A stretch of 14,143 bases of DNA, taken from NCBI GenBank assembly GCA_002774315.1, contig PEYP01000094.1, positions 1 to 14,143 of the forward strand, given 5' to 3'. Of the stretch, positions 1 to 7,211 are shown in pieces. Under the pieces are notes generated by a model. The model was not told the origin of the DNA. It made no database searches and saw only the letters and a list, made by a program, of their open reading frames with translations. The stretch is from Candidatus Stahliibacteriota bacterium CG08_land_8_20_14_0_20_40_26 (GTDB lineage: Bacteria > Hydrothermota > UBA3073). How positions within the stretch are numbered: the stretch's first letter is position 1; each line of letters begins with the position of its first letter. The position numbers were made by a program, and so were the translations under genes.

Positions 1-419
1 TCCTCTCTATCTATAAAAACTGCAAGCTGTACCCTTTTAGGCCTCCCAAAATCAACAAGTTCAGTAAGGGCAGCCCGAACTGTTCTTCCTGTGAAGAGTA
101 CATCATCAACCAGTAGAAGATTTTGGTCATCAATATTGAATGGGATCTCTGTTTTTCTCACTATAGGCTTTTTATCTATTGATGTAAGGTCATCCCTGTA
201 CAGTGTTATATCAATACTACCAAATGCAACATCAATTTTGGTTCCGAGCGATTTTGCAATTCGCTTTGCAAGAATCTCGCCCCTTCTCTTTATGCCGACA
301 ATAAGTAATCTATCTTCGTCTTTATTTTTTTCGTATACCTCTTTTGTGAGTTTCTCAAGAATTTCTCTCAACTCATCTTCAACCATAAGTACTCTGGCAT
401 TTTTGTATTCTCTATCCAT
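1..419 (-). CDS. pyrR: PyrR bifunctional pyrimidine operon regulator / uracil phosphoribosyltransferase (3' end cut by window edge)
   Basis: The first 139 residues are visible; the family is usually about 180 residues, so the C-terminus lies beyond the left edge. PyrR binds pyr-operon leader RNA in a UMP-dependent way and has weak UPRTase activity. The PRPP-binding loop VDDVLFTGRTVR lies at residues 104-115, and the family signature ITLYRDDL at 71-78 is characteristic of PyrR. GRPKRVQLAVFIDR at about 125-138 also matches the family. The ATG at 419 is the only reasonable start because an in-frame TAA lies 16-18 nt upstream. A Shine-Dalgarno AAGGGAG is present but displaced (453-459) by a tandem repeat. 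It is transcribed divergently from the helicase gene, from a consensus promoter at 483-511. No PyrR-binding leader structure was recognised here. The family call is firm. Confidence 0.93.
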   Translation of the reverse strand, partial: MDREYKNARVLMVEDELREILEKLTKEVYEKNKDEDRLLIVGIKRRGEILAKRIAKSLGTKIDVAFGSIDITLYRDDLTSIDKKPIVRKTEIPFNIDDQNLLLVDDVLFTGRTVRAALTELVDFGRPKRVQLAVFIDRE

Positions 420-424
420 AACAG

Positions 425-452
425 GGTTAGTTGGTTAGTTGGTTAGTTGGTT
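425..452. repeat. Tandem 8-mer repeat GGTTAGTT, 3.5 copies, in pyrR leader
   Basis: Three perfect copies of GGTTAGTT plus a half copy occupy exactly the space between the AAGGGAG ribosome-binding site (453-459 on the minus strand) and the last five nucleotides before the pyrR ATG. The same word family (TTAGTTGG, TTAGTTTG) recurs in the merR leader at 12768-12850. Confidence 0.9.
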
Positions 453-482
453 CTCCCTTTTTCCTTAGATCATAATTGTGTT

Positions 483-511
483 ATTATACCATAATTTTTA
501 GGCTTTGTCAA
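483..511 (-). promoter_or_regulatory. Sigma-70/A-type promoter of pyrR
   Basis: On the minus strand, TTGACA (511-506), a 17-bp spacer, then TATAAT (488-483), with TGG directly before the -10 hexamer (extended -10). This matches consensus exactly. The predicted transcription start is near 476, giving a leader of roughly 57 nt. Confidence 0.85.
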
Positions 512-553
512 CAAGTTTTTTGAAAATTTACGCAACATTTCTCAAAAATTTCC

Positions 554-582
554 TTGACATACTTACATTTTTATGATATAAT
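554..582 (+). promoter_or_regulatory. Sigma-70/A-type promoter of the helicase-ftsK row
   Basis: TTGACA at 554-559, a 17-bp spacer, TATAAT at 577-582, and an extended -10 TGA at 574-576. It is an exact consensus promoter, back to back with the pyrR promoter, with 42 bp between the two -35 boxes. The predicted start is near 589, about 30 nt before the helicase ATG. I found no comparable promoter before ftsK or the P-loop/DRTGG gene, so those may be read from here. Confidence 0.85.
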
Positions 583-619
583 TCAAAAGTAGAATTAAAT
601 AGGAAAACAAAAACATCCA

Positions 620-2509
620 ATGAAAATCGACTACGCGAAGGAGTTGAACGAGGAACAGTACCGCTGTGTTATCGCTGGAGACGGTCCTATTTATGTACTT
701 GCAGGAGCAGGGTCTGGTAAAACCAGAGTACTCACATATCGCACTGCATGGCTCATTGAAAATGGAATCCCGCCAAACCGAATAATGTTACTCACATTTA
801 CGAATAGGGCAGCAAGAGAGATGCTTACAAGAGTGGAGACTTTAACCGGATTAAATCTGAGAAACCTGTGGGGAGGCACGTTTCATCACATTGGTAATCT
901 GGTTTTACGCAGAATGGGAAAGTCTATTGGACTATTCCCTGATTATATGATAATTGACGAGAGTGATGCAAATTCGCTTTTAGATGAGTGTAAAACGGCG
1001 TGTAGAATACCACAGGAGAGAAAATTCCCAAAAGCAAAGGTCCTAAAAGAGGTTATATCAAGCTCTATCAGTTTACTGCAGGATATTCCAACAACACTCT
1101 CGGCAAGATTCCCATACCTCCTCGAATTTACTCCTGACATCGAGAGGATAGAAAAGGAATATAAAAAAAAGAAGAGAAAGCAAAACCTGATGGATTTTGA
1201 CGATCTTCTCTACTACTGGCAACAGGTTCTATGTGATGGAAATCCAATATATAACTTTAACCACATACTCGTTGATGAGTATCAGGATACAAACTTGCTT
1301 CAGGCAGAAATAACTGACAGGATGGCGGAGCAAGTCAGAAACATAATGGTGGTCGGTGATGATGCTCAGAACATATACTCATTCAGAGGAGCAGACTACA
1401 AAAATATAAGGGATTTCCCGTTACGCTATCCAGATACGAAGATATATAAATTGGAAACCAACTACAGAAGCACACCGCAGATACTTCATTTTGCAAATCA
1501 GATAATTGAAAGAAGCGATGCGCGCTTTAAAAAAAGACTTATTCCTGTCAGGAGCAACGGTGATACTCCAACTGTAGTTGCTGTACGAGATCCTTATGAA
1601 CAGGCAAAGTTCGTAGTTTATAAGGTCCAAGAATTAGCGGTTCAAGGAGTCCCCTACAAAGATATAGGTATACTCTATAGAGCCCATTATCAGTCTGCAG
1701 AACTCGAAATTCAACTCTATAAATCGAACATTCCATATATTATAAGGTCGGGAGCCAGGTTTTTTGAAAGAGCACATATAAAAGATATCCTCTCATATCT
1801 TCGTGTGATTGTAAATCCAAGAGATTCGGTATCTTTCAAACGATTACTAAAACTTGAAGAAGGCATAGGCGATATAACTGCACAGAAGATTTACGATAGA
1901 ATAAGCTCTGCCCGCTCTCCTGTTCACAAATTTCTTTCAATTGAACCAGAAGTGGCCGAAAAGGCGGTCCCGGGAGTAAAGAATGCACAAAAGATTCTCA
2001 GCAGTATAATAAAACTTTCTCCGTCTGAGGCGATAAAATTCATATTTGAATCAGGATATAAAGAATATCTTAAACTTACCTATCCAGATGTAGACGAACG
2101 AAAAGAGGATATAAGTGTCCTTATTGAAATTGCAAGAGAATACAGATCGCTTACGAGATTTTTGTCAGAGATTACTCTCTCAGAGCCTGCAACAGGAGAG
2201 GACACCTATTTTATACAGAGAGGCAATGATAGTGTGGTGCTTTCTACCATTCACCGCGCAAAGGGCATTGAGTGGGATACCGTATTCCTCATATACGCCT
2301 GCGATGGAGGACTTCCTATCTCAAGGAGTTATGAATCTATAGAACAATATGAGGAAGAAAGAAGATTGTTTTATGTTGCTGTCACAAGGGCAAAAAGAGA
2401 ATTGTATATAACATACCCTATGCGCTCATCAAGAGCAAAGGCATATCTTTCCGCTTCCCCTTTCCTAAAGGAACTGGACGAGGATGCATACAAGATGATG
2501 TGGCTATAA
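620..2509 (+). CDS. UvrD/PcrA/Rep-type ATP-dependent 3'-5' DNA helicase (superfamily 1A)
   Basis: A 629-residue SF1A helicase with all motifs in order: Q-motif Gln13; Walker A AGAGSGKT (28-35); motif Ib with TFHHIG; motif II VDEYQDT (218-224); motif III VVGDDAQNIYSFRGAD (244-259); motif IV NYRST near 282; motif V STIHRAKGIEWD near 540; motif VI RRLFYVAVTRAKRE near 581-594. Such enzymes unwind DNA in repair and replication-fork restart. The chain ends about 35 residues after motif VI, so it is shorter than PcrA or UvrD (about 720) and lacks their C-terminal Tudor-like extension, known there to contact RNA polymerase. It is closer to Rep in size. The ATG at 620 fits the usual short pre-Q-motif segment. 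Its only ribosome-binding candidate (AGGA, 601-604) is rather distant. Whether it is a PcrA or Rep orthologue cannot be decided by eye. Confidence 0.93.
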   Translation: MKIDYAKELNEEQYRCVIAGDGPIYVLAGAGSGKTRVLTYRTAWLIENGIPPNRIMLLTFTNRAAREMLTRVETLTGLNLRNLWGGTFHHIGNLVLRRMGKSIGLFPDYMIIDESDANSLLDECKTACRIPQERKFPKAKVLKEVISSSISLLQDIPTTLSARFPYLLEFTPDIERIEKEYKKKKRKQNLMDFDDLLYYWQQVLCDGNPIYNFNHILVDEYQDTNLLQAEITDRMAEQVRNIMVVGDDAQNIYSFRGADYKNIRDFPLRYPDTKIYKLETNYRSTPQILHFANQIIERSDARFKKRLIPVRSNGDTPTVVAVRDPYEQAKFVVYKVQELAVQGVPYKDIGILYRAHYQSAELEIQLYKSNIPYIIRSGARFFERAHIKDILSYLRVIVNPRDSVSFKRLLKLEEGIGDITAQKIYDRISSARSPVHKFLSIEPEVAEKAVPGVKNAQKILSSIIKLSPSEAIKFIFESGYKEYLKLTYPDVDERKEDISVLIEIAREYRSLTRFLSEITLSEPATGEDTYFIQRGNDSVVLSTIHRAKGIEWDTVFLIYACDGGLPISRSYESIEQYEEERRLFYVAVTRAKRELYITYPMRSSRAKAYLSASPFLKELDEDAYKMMWL

Positions 2510-2522
2510 AAGTGAGAATCAT

Positions 2523-2686
2523 TGGACGCAGATAAAGACGGATGAAGACAGTAATTAAGTCATTAGGTAATTATGTCATTGGGCATTATGTCATTGGCTA
2601 TCCGCATCGTCGGGCAATTGATCTTTTAATAACTTAATAACCTAATAACTCAATAACTTTAGCATATCTGCGTTAATCAGCGTCCA
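2523..2686. repeat. Large imperfect inverted repeat with internal short tandem units, helicase-ftsK gap
   Basis: The outer ends TGGACGC (2523-2529) and GCGTCCA (2680-2686) are perfect complements and extend imperfectly inward (GCAGATAAA against TTAATCAGC). The left arm carries direct copies of TTATGTCATTGG (around 2568 and 2584). The right arm carries about four degenerate copies of TAATAACY. The two arms are roughly complementary. A further degenerate copy of the outer word, GCGTAAATCAGTGTCT, follows near 2703-2718. No reading frame of note is present, and there is no obvious terminator U-tract. Confidence 0.7.
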
Positions 2687-2751
2687 GAAAATAGAAGTTA
2701 TTGCGTAAATCAGTGTCTAAAAAGAATTTGATTTTTGATATTTAAATCTAT

Positions 2752-5034
2752 ATGGAGATATTAAAGATTATAGTTGTTGCTGTACTGGCAGGATTTGCAC
2801 TATCCGCGCTGGTGCTTATTAGTATGGCATTGTACCGTAATCTAAATAAACTTGACAGAGGTAAGAGAATATTCATAATGAGATTCCTCTCTATACTACT
2901 CTCTATCCTCATTTTCGTGAGCCTGGCGACATACGCAAAAACAGATTACATACGGAAAGGGATAATGGGGTTTTCTCCTGCAGAAAGCATCACTAATCGA
3001 TGCGGTGTAGTCGGTGCCTTCATCTCCTACATTCTCTTTACACTGTTTGGTACAGTTGCTTATATCATTCCAGTTATCTTGTTTATATGGGGAGTAATAA
3101 AACCCATCTATTACGGGCGATATCTACTGTGGAATGCATACATAGCTGTTCTTGTCGTATTTTTTGATATAACATTTGAGATTGTGCCTCGCTTTTATGG
3201 CGGACTAATAGGCTCCAATCTGTTATCTTTCCTTGCAAAATGGCTTGGGAATATAGGAACATATGCACTGCTCGCATTCATCTTTGCCGGACTTCTGTAT
3301 ATGGTACCCGCCGTGAGAAACCGTAGAAGAAAGACAAAACCTACTAAAGAGGTTCCCATAAAACAAAAGAGAAAAAAGCGTATAGAGATTGGACCAGAAA
3401 CGACTTTACAGCCTCCTGTAAAAATTAGACCTCGAAAACCTGTTGGCATAAATTTCTGGGAAAGATTTCTCTCTATTTTACACGAGCCGGAAGAGGATCA
3501 TATAAGTATTACGGAAGAAGAACTCAACAGAAATGCAAAATTGATAGAGAAAAGGTTCGAGGAATTTGATGTATCGGGAAAGATAATTGGAATATCACCG
3601 GGCCCGGTTGTCACGCGATATGAGTATAAGCCCGCCCCCGGTATAAAGGTATCAAAGATAGAATCACTCGCTGACGACATTGCCCTTTCTATGAAAGCAT
3701 CAAGAGTGCGCATCGTTGCGCCAATTTCAGGGAGTTCTGCCATAGGGATAGAAGTTCCCAACACTACACGGAAAAATGTGTATCTCAAACAGCTTCTTAC
3801 CAACGAGAGATTTACCTCATCAAAATCCAAGCTCACCACCGTTATGGGTGTTGACATAGCAGGAATACCTGTATGCTCGGATATACAGACGATGCCACAC
3901 CTTCTGATCGCAGGAGCAACTGGCTCGGGCAAGAGTGTGTTTATAAACACAATCATAGCCAGCATTCTCTCAAAGGCAGACCCCGATGATGTTAGATTTG
4001 TTATGATAGATCCAAAGAGGATAGAACTTCCGATGTATAACAGCATTCCGCATTTGATCCATCCTGTTATAGCAGACGCAAGAAAGGCACTCGATGTCCT
4101 CAAGGAGATCCTTGAATGGATGGATACAAGATACAGGGAATTTGCAAGAGCAGGAGTGAGAGATATCGAGGGTTATAATACCAGATCACAGACGAAAAAA
4201 CCATACATCGTGATAATAGTGGATGAACTTGCAGATCTTATGTTGACAGCACCGAGAGAGATAGAGGAGACGCTAACAAGACTTGCACAGATGTCAAGAG
4301 CGGTGGGTATACATCTTGTTCTCGCTACTCAGAGACCGTCTGTGGATGTAATCACAGGGCTTATAAAGGCAAACTTTCCTGCAAGGGTTGCGTTTCAAGT
4401 GGCATCAAAGACAGATTCAAGAACAATACTCGATATGAACGGAGCGGAAAAACTCCTGGGAAGAGGTGATATGCTGTTTTTACCTCCGGGAAAGGGGGAA
4501 CCTGAAAGACTACATGGGGCATACATATCAACTGAAGAAGCAAAAGGAATTGCAAACCTATGGGCAGAGAGATGGCTGAATGAGCTCTTATCAGAGTTTG
4601 AAAACTGCAAGGAACTCACCCAAATGATCATTGAATATGACCTTGTCGATTCAATAGTAAATCCCGATATGCCTGGTGCAATGGAGAGAATAGGAAATTT
4701 CTCTGTGGAAGCAGAAACAGCGCTTGATGTGGATGTTGGTACTCTCAGATCAACTCTATTAAACATTGATTATTATCCTCCCCTTACGGAAATGAAAATA
4801 ATAGCAGAGGAGAAAGAATTATTCAAAGAAAGTCTTGGAGAGGTGGATGAACTGTTTGATGATGCAAGGAAACTTGTAATAAGGCATCAGGTAGCGTCTG
4901 TATCCCTCCTTCAGAGGCATTTCAAGATTGGATATGCAAGGGCGGGTAGGATAATAGACCAGTTAGAAAAGGCAGGCATAATTGGTCCTTACCAGGGAAG
5001 TAAATCAAGAGATGTTCTGATTGAACTAGAGTAG
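2752..5034 (+). CDS. ftsK: DNA translocase FtsK/SpoIIIE family
   Basis: A 760-residue septal DNA pump that clears and resolves chromosomes at division. Four to five membrane segments occupy residues about 4-190. A short basic, proline-containing linker follows (about 190-240), much shorter than in E. coli FtsK. The motor has Walker A GATGSGKS (388-395) and Walker B IIVDELAD (488-495), followed by the FtsK hallmark stretch LATQRPSVDVITGLIKANFP. The C-terminal winged-helix gamma domain (699-760, with GYARAGRIIDQLE) is the part that reads polar KOPS-type sequences and, in some bacteria, activates XerD. The ATG at 2752 has no visible Shine-Dalgarno sequence, so the exact start is less certain. 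The gene follows the helicase after a repeat-filled 242-bp gap without a clear promoter of its own. Confidence 0.96.
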   Translation: MEILKIIVVAVLAGFALSALVLISMALYRNLNKLDRGKRIFIMRFLSILLSILIFVSLATYAKTDYIRKGIMGFSPAESITNRCGVVGAFISYILFTLFGTVAYIIPVILFIWGVIKPIYYGRYLLWNAYIAVLVVFFDITFEIVPRFYGGLIGSNLLSFLAKWLGNIGTYALLAFIFAGLLYMVPAVRNRRRKTKPTKEVPIKQKRKKRIEIGPETTLQPPVKIRPRKPVGINFWERFLSILHEPEEDHISITEEELNRNAKLIEKRFEEFDVSGKIIGISPGPVVTRYEYKPAPGIKVSKIESLADDIALSMKASRVRIVAPISGSSAIGIEVPNTTRKNVYLKQLLTNERFTSSKSKLTTVMGVDIAGIPVCSDIQTMPHLLIAGATGSGKSVFINTIIASILSKADPDDVRFVMIDPKRIELPMYNSIPHLIHPVIADARKALDVLKEILEWMDTRYREFARAGVRDIEGYNTRSQTKKPYIVIIVDELADLMLTAPREIEETLTRLAQMSRAVGIHLVLATQRPSVDVITGLIKANFPARVAFQVASKTDSRTILDMNGAEKLLGRGDMLFLPPGKGEPERLHGAYISTEEAKGIANLWAERWLNELLSEFENCKELTQMIIEYDLVDSIVNPDMPGAMERIGNFSVEAETALDVDVGTLRSTLLNIDYYPPLTEMKIIAEEKELFKESLGEVDELFDDARKLVIRHQVASVSLLQRHFKIGYARAGRIIDQLEKAGIIGPYQGSKSRDVLIELE

Positions 5035-5052
5035 GTAAGTAGGGCAAAGTCG

Positions 5053-5064
5053 CGTCTTTAGACG
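5053..5064. repeat. Short palindrome CGTCTTTAGACG in the ftsK-downstream gap
   Basis: A perfect 12-nt palindrome lies in the 100-bp gap between ftsK and the P-loop/DRTGG gene, in the context GTCGCGTCTTTAGACGGG. It is too short, and lacks a U-tract, to be a convincing terminator. It resembles a fragment of a dispersed intergenic element, but there is only one copy in this window. Confidence 0.35.
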
Positions 5065-5134
5065 GGATTCCGTGGAACTTCAGTATTGCGATAAACTAGG
5101 CAGTGAATTGTCAAGTGTAAATTAGTGACCGATA

Positions 5135-6274
5135 ATGGCAAAGGCTATTTATATATCTGCAACAGAGAAAAATGCAGGCAAAACATCCATTTCCATCGGT
5201 TTAATAAAGTATCTGACGGAGAAAGGTATGAGGGTAGGTTTTATGAAACCTCTTGCACAGAGATATGTAGAGGTGAACGGTGGAAGGTTTAGCGAGGATG
5301 CTGTTCTTGTGAAGAGGATATTCGAACTTCCATATAGACTTGAGGATATGAGTCCTGTTATAGTAGAGAAAGGTTTGACAGAGGAATACATAACGAAAAA
5401 GAGGAGATCCTTTAAGAGGCGGATAGTTTCCGCATTCAGAAGGATAGCACAGGATAGTGATTTTGTTGTGGTTGAAGGAACTGGACACGCAGGGGTAGGT
5501 TCCTGCCTTGATATGTCAAATTCAGATGTTGCAAAGGCAATCTCAGCGCCCACTCTTATGATGGCAGAGGGAGGTATAGGAAATACCATTGACAGAATAA
5601 TGCTTAATAGAAGTCTTTTTGAGTTGAAGGGAGCTATGATACTGGGTATTGTGATAAATAAAGTAAGGGAAGATAAGTATGAGAAAATACAAAATGTACT
5701 AAGGACGGCACTTGAGACTAAGGGTATGCATACATTTGGGTTCGTCCCTTATATCTGTCATCTTGCAACACCCACAATAGCTCAAATAGGAGAAGAAACC
5801 AATGCTACAGTGATCTCTGGTGATGAGGGCCTGGAAGAAGAAATAAATGATATAACAGTTGCGACGATGGAACCCCATGCTGTGCTTGACCTTATTCTAA
5901 ATTCGAAGAAGAATCTCTTCCTTATTGCATCGTCTGACAGGTTGGATGTACTCCTTGCTATTGTTGCTGCCTTTTTTGAAGGAGCAAAGAATTTAAAAGG
6001 GATTTTGCTCTCCGGAAACAACCTACCACCTGCAAACATTCTGCATGCCCTTAAAAAGACAGGTATTCCTGTACTTATAGCAAGAGTAGGTGTCTACACA
6101 CTTGCATCCATGCTTTCAAATCTTACTGTCAAGATAACACCCGGGGATAACAAAAGGATAGAATCTCTACATAAACTAATAGCAAAACATATTGATATCG
6201 AACTGATTATGAGACAGATGGAGAGAGAAAAGGAGATACCTTGGGGTTTATGGGATGGTGGAGAAAGATATTAA
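5135..6274 (+). CDS. BioD-like P-loop protein with DRTGG domain (phosphotransacetylase N-terminal-like)
   Basis: A 379-residue protein. Residues 1-210 look like the dethiobiotin-synthetase/CobB-like P-loop fold: Walker A region ATEKNAGKTS (9-18), Walker B-like strand VVVEGTGHAG (111-120), and the family stretch SNSDVAKAISAPTLMM (128-143). Residues about 213-330 match the DRTGG domain, with strands around ATVISGDE, LFLIASSDRLDVLLA and GILLSGN. The same two-domain block forms the N-terminus of long phosphotransacetylases and also occurs as a free-standing protein. No phosphotransacetylase catalytic domain follows here, so a nucleotide-dependent sensing or regulatory role is more likely than acetyl transfer, but the function is unknown. 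It has no clear Shine-Dalgarno sequence or own promoter; being downstream of ftsK suggests co-transcription. It converges with folB. Confidence 0.82.
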   Translation: MAKAIYISATEKNAGKTSISIGLIKYLTEKGMRVGFMKPLAQRYVEVNGGRFSEDAVLVKRIFELPYRLEDMSPVIVEKGLTEEYITKKRRSFKRRIVSAFRRIAQDSDFVVVEGTGHAGVGSCLDMSNSDVAKAISAPTLMMAEGGIGNTIDRIMLNRSLFELKGAMILGIVINKVREDKYEKIQNVLRTALETKGMHTFGFVPYICHLATPTIAQIGEETNATVISGDEGLEEEINDITVATMEPHAVLDLILNSKKNLFLIASSDRLDVLLAIVAAFFEGAKNLKGILLSGNNLPPANILHALKKTGIPVLIARVGVYTLASMLSNLTVKITPGDNKRIESLHKLIAKHIDIELIMRQMEREKEIPWGLWDGGERY

Positions 6275-6366
6275 AGAGCATCTTCAAATTTCTACGGGAG
6301 TTAGTGCAGGGAACCCCATCCTCAAAGAAATCAAAGTGCAAAAATTAAAATGTAAAATTATAGATT

Positions 6367-6696
6367 TTAAGCTTTACCTTTGCATTGATAGACCAACTTG
6401 CACTCTATATAGTCAACTTTGCCACCAATCGGGGGATGCGGCTTGCGGACTCTTACAGTAAGACTGTTGGGTGTATATCTATCTGCAAGGATGGAGAGAA
6501 GTTTCTTTCCTATATCCTCAATGAAGGTATAAGAAGAACTCTCCACTGTATCCCTTATTAGATTGTATACTTCTTTTAGATCTACAAATTTATCGGCATC
6601 AATGCTCACATCTACATCTATCTCCCTCTTTCCCTTTCTTTCCTCCTCACTAATGCCTATCTTTGTATACAATTCTATCCCTGATATAGTAAGCAT
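6367..6696 (-). CDS. folB: Dihydroneopterin aldolase (FolB)
   Basis: A 109-residue protein, typical of FolB (about 120), which converts 7,8-dihydroneopterin to 6-hydroxymethyl-dihydropterin and glycolaldehyde in folate synthesis. Diagnostic residues are visible: the GISEEER loop with the substrate-proximal Glu (17-19), Tyr44 in VYNLI, the pterin-anchoring Glu60 in TFIEDIGKKL, and Lys85 in VRVRKPHPP. I start it at the ATG at 6696 because LTISGIELYTKIG aligns with the normal family N-terminus; a TTG seven codons upstream (6717) is possible. Neither has a good Shine-Dalgarno sequence. It is expressed from the promoter at 6873-6901 through a leader of about 170 nt with repeat-like sequence. No other folate genes are nearby. 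Confidence 0.88.
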   Translation of the reverse strand: MLTISGIELYTKIGISEEERKGKREIDVDVSIDADKFVDLKEVYNLIRDTVESSSYTFIEDIGKKLLSILADRYTPNSLTVRVRKPHPPIGGKVDYIECKLVYQCKGKA

Positions 6697-6794
6697 AATG
6701 AGACCACGGTTTTCCAACAGATATTCAAGTATCTATCCCGGATAACACATTAAACACTGAAAATCACCGGTTATTTATAATCTCCTATTTTAGC

Positions 6795-6856
6795 CTCTAA
6801 TTTCACAGATTTCTATGTGCCTTTAAAAATAGTTATCTCTGTGTTAATCCTTCCCA
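6795..6856. repeat. Degenerate CACAGA/TCTGTG repeat block in the folB leader
   Basis: Read on the minus strand this contains GATTAACACAGAGATAACT and then AATCTGTGAAATTAGAGGC. It resembles the CTCTGTG block at 14092-14120 and the TTCACAGATTGT near 12749. It lies between the folB promoter and the folB start. The words CACAGA and TCTGTG are mutually complementary, so a weak hairpin could form. No coding potential is seen. Confidence 0.5.
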
Positions 6857-6872
6857 CAATTCTTTTAATAAA

Positions 6873-6901
6873 AATATACCACAAAAATACTGTTTTGTCA
6901 A
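6873..6901 (-). promoter_or_regulatory. Sigma-70/A-type promoter of folB
   Basis: On the minus strand, TTGACA (6901-6896), 17 bp, TATATT (6878-6873), with GTGG before the -10 (extended -10). The predicted start is near 6866. It is a mirror-like partner of the plus-strand promoter at 6911-6939. Confidence 0.82.
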
Positions 6902-6910
6902 GAAAAAACC

Positions 6911-6939
6911 TTGACTTTTATAAAATGGTGTGGTAAAAT
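6911..6939 (+). promoter_or_regulatory. Sigma-70/A-type promoter of the small-protein/symporter unit
   Basis: TTGACT at 6911-6916, 17 bp, TAAAAT at 6934-6939, preceded by GTGG (extended -10). The predicted start is near 6946, giving a leader of about 265 nt before the 37-residue ORF. Only 9 bp separate its -35 from the folB -35, and GTCAAG (6897-6902) and CTTGAC (6910-6915) form an inverted repeat. Confidence 0.8.
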
Positions 6940-7027
6940 AAAACTCTGATGCGAAACATACTTTTAATAGAAAGAACCCGCATGGAGAAAACAACCCAAA
7001 TCTTGGACATGGATTCGACAAGCGTAG

Positions 7028-7162
7028 AATAGCAAAATACTGCTAATGGAGTGCCTGCCTACCGTCAGGCAGGCATTACCTTGGTAATGCAGAAAAGCAG
7101 TGGCCCCGCAGATGCGGGATTTCCGCTTCGCTTCAACAAGTCACTGCACTCCAAAGGCTATT
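7028..7162 (+). ncRNA. Structured multi-hairpin element in the symporter leader (unassigned; cis-regulatory RNA or palindromic repeat)
   Basis: Nested complementary segments are visible. The outer helix is AATAGC (7028-7033) with GCTATT (7157-7162). The next is GGAGTGC (7048-7054) with GCACTCC (7146-7152). Inside are a perfect 9-bp hairpin TGCCTGCCT/AGGCAGGCA (7052-7075), an alternative hairpin GCATTAC/GTAATGC (7073-7090), GCAGTG/CACTGC (7097-7102 and 7142-7147) and CCCGC/GCGGG (7105-7118). Some helices share bases, so alternative folds exist. I could not match it to a named riboswitch class. It may equally be a palindromic dispersed repeat: the CCTGCCT/AGGCAGG core recurs at 12695-12713. There is no terminator U-tract before the downstream ORF. 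Confidence 0.5.
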
Positions 7163-7211
7163 GTGAATAAATGAAGTGAACCTCTTAACACAGACTAACA
7201 AGGGAGGCATT

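Noticed and set aside
91..438. 115-codon plus-strand ORF at the left end
   Set aside because: Antisense to pyrR, whose minus-strand translation shows clear PyrR motifs.
425..452. CRISPR-like reading of the tandem repeats
   Set aside because: Units are 8 bp with no spacers, and no cas genes are present; simple tandem repeat.
3498..4103. 201-codon minus-strand ORF inside ftsK
   Set aside because: Shadow of the FtsK motor region in the opposite frame, with no promoter or ribosome-binding site.
6255..6461. 68-codon plus-strand ORF overlapping the ends of the P-loop/DRTGG gene and folB
   Set aside because: It overlaps two convergent genes in other frames, runs through a repeat-like A-rich block, and shows no domain.
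7011..7019. GGATTCGAC, the word seen at the 5' end of tmRNA
   Set aside because: No tRNA-like 3' half, no tag reading frame and no matching acceptor stem within 400 bp; chance match.
6949..7032. 27-codon ORF at the predicted start of the symporter transcript
   Set aside because: It would be nearly leaderless with no ribosome-binding site and no recognisable sequence; mentioned only as part of the leader finding.
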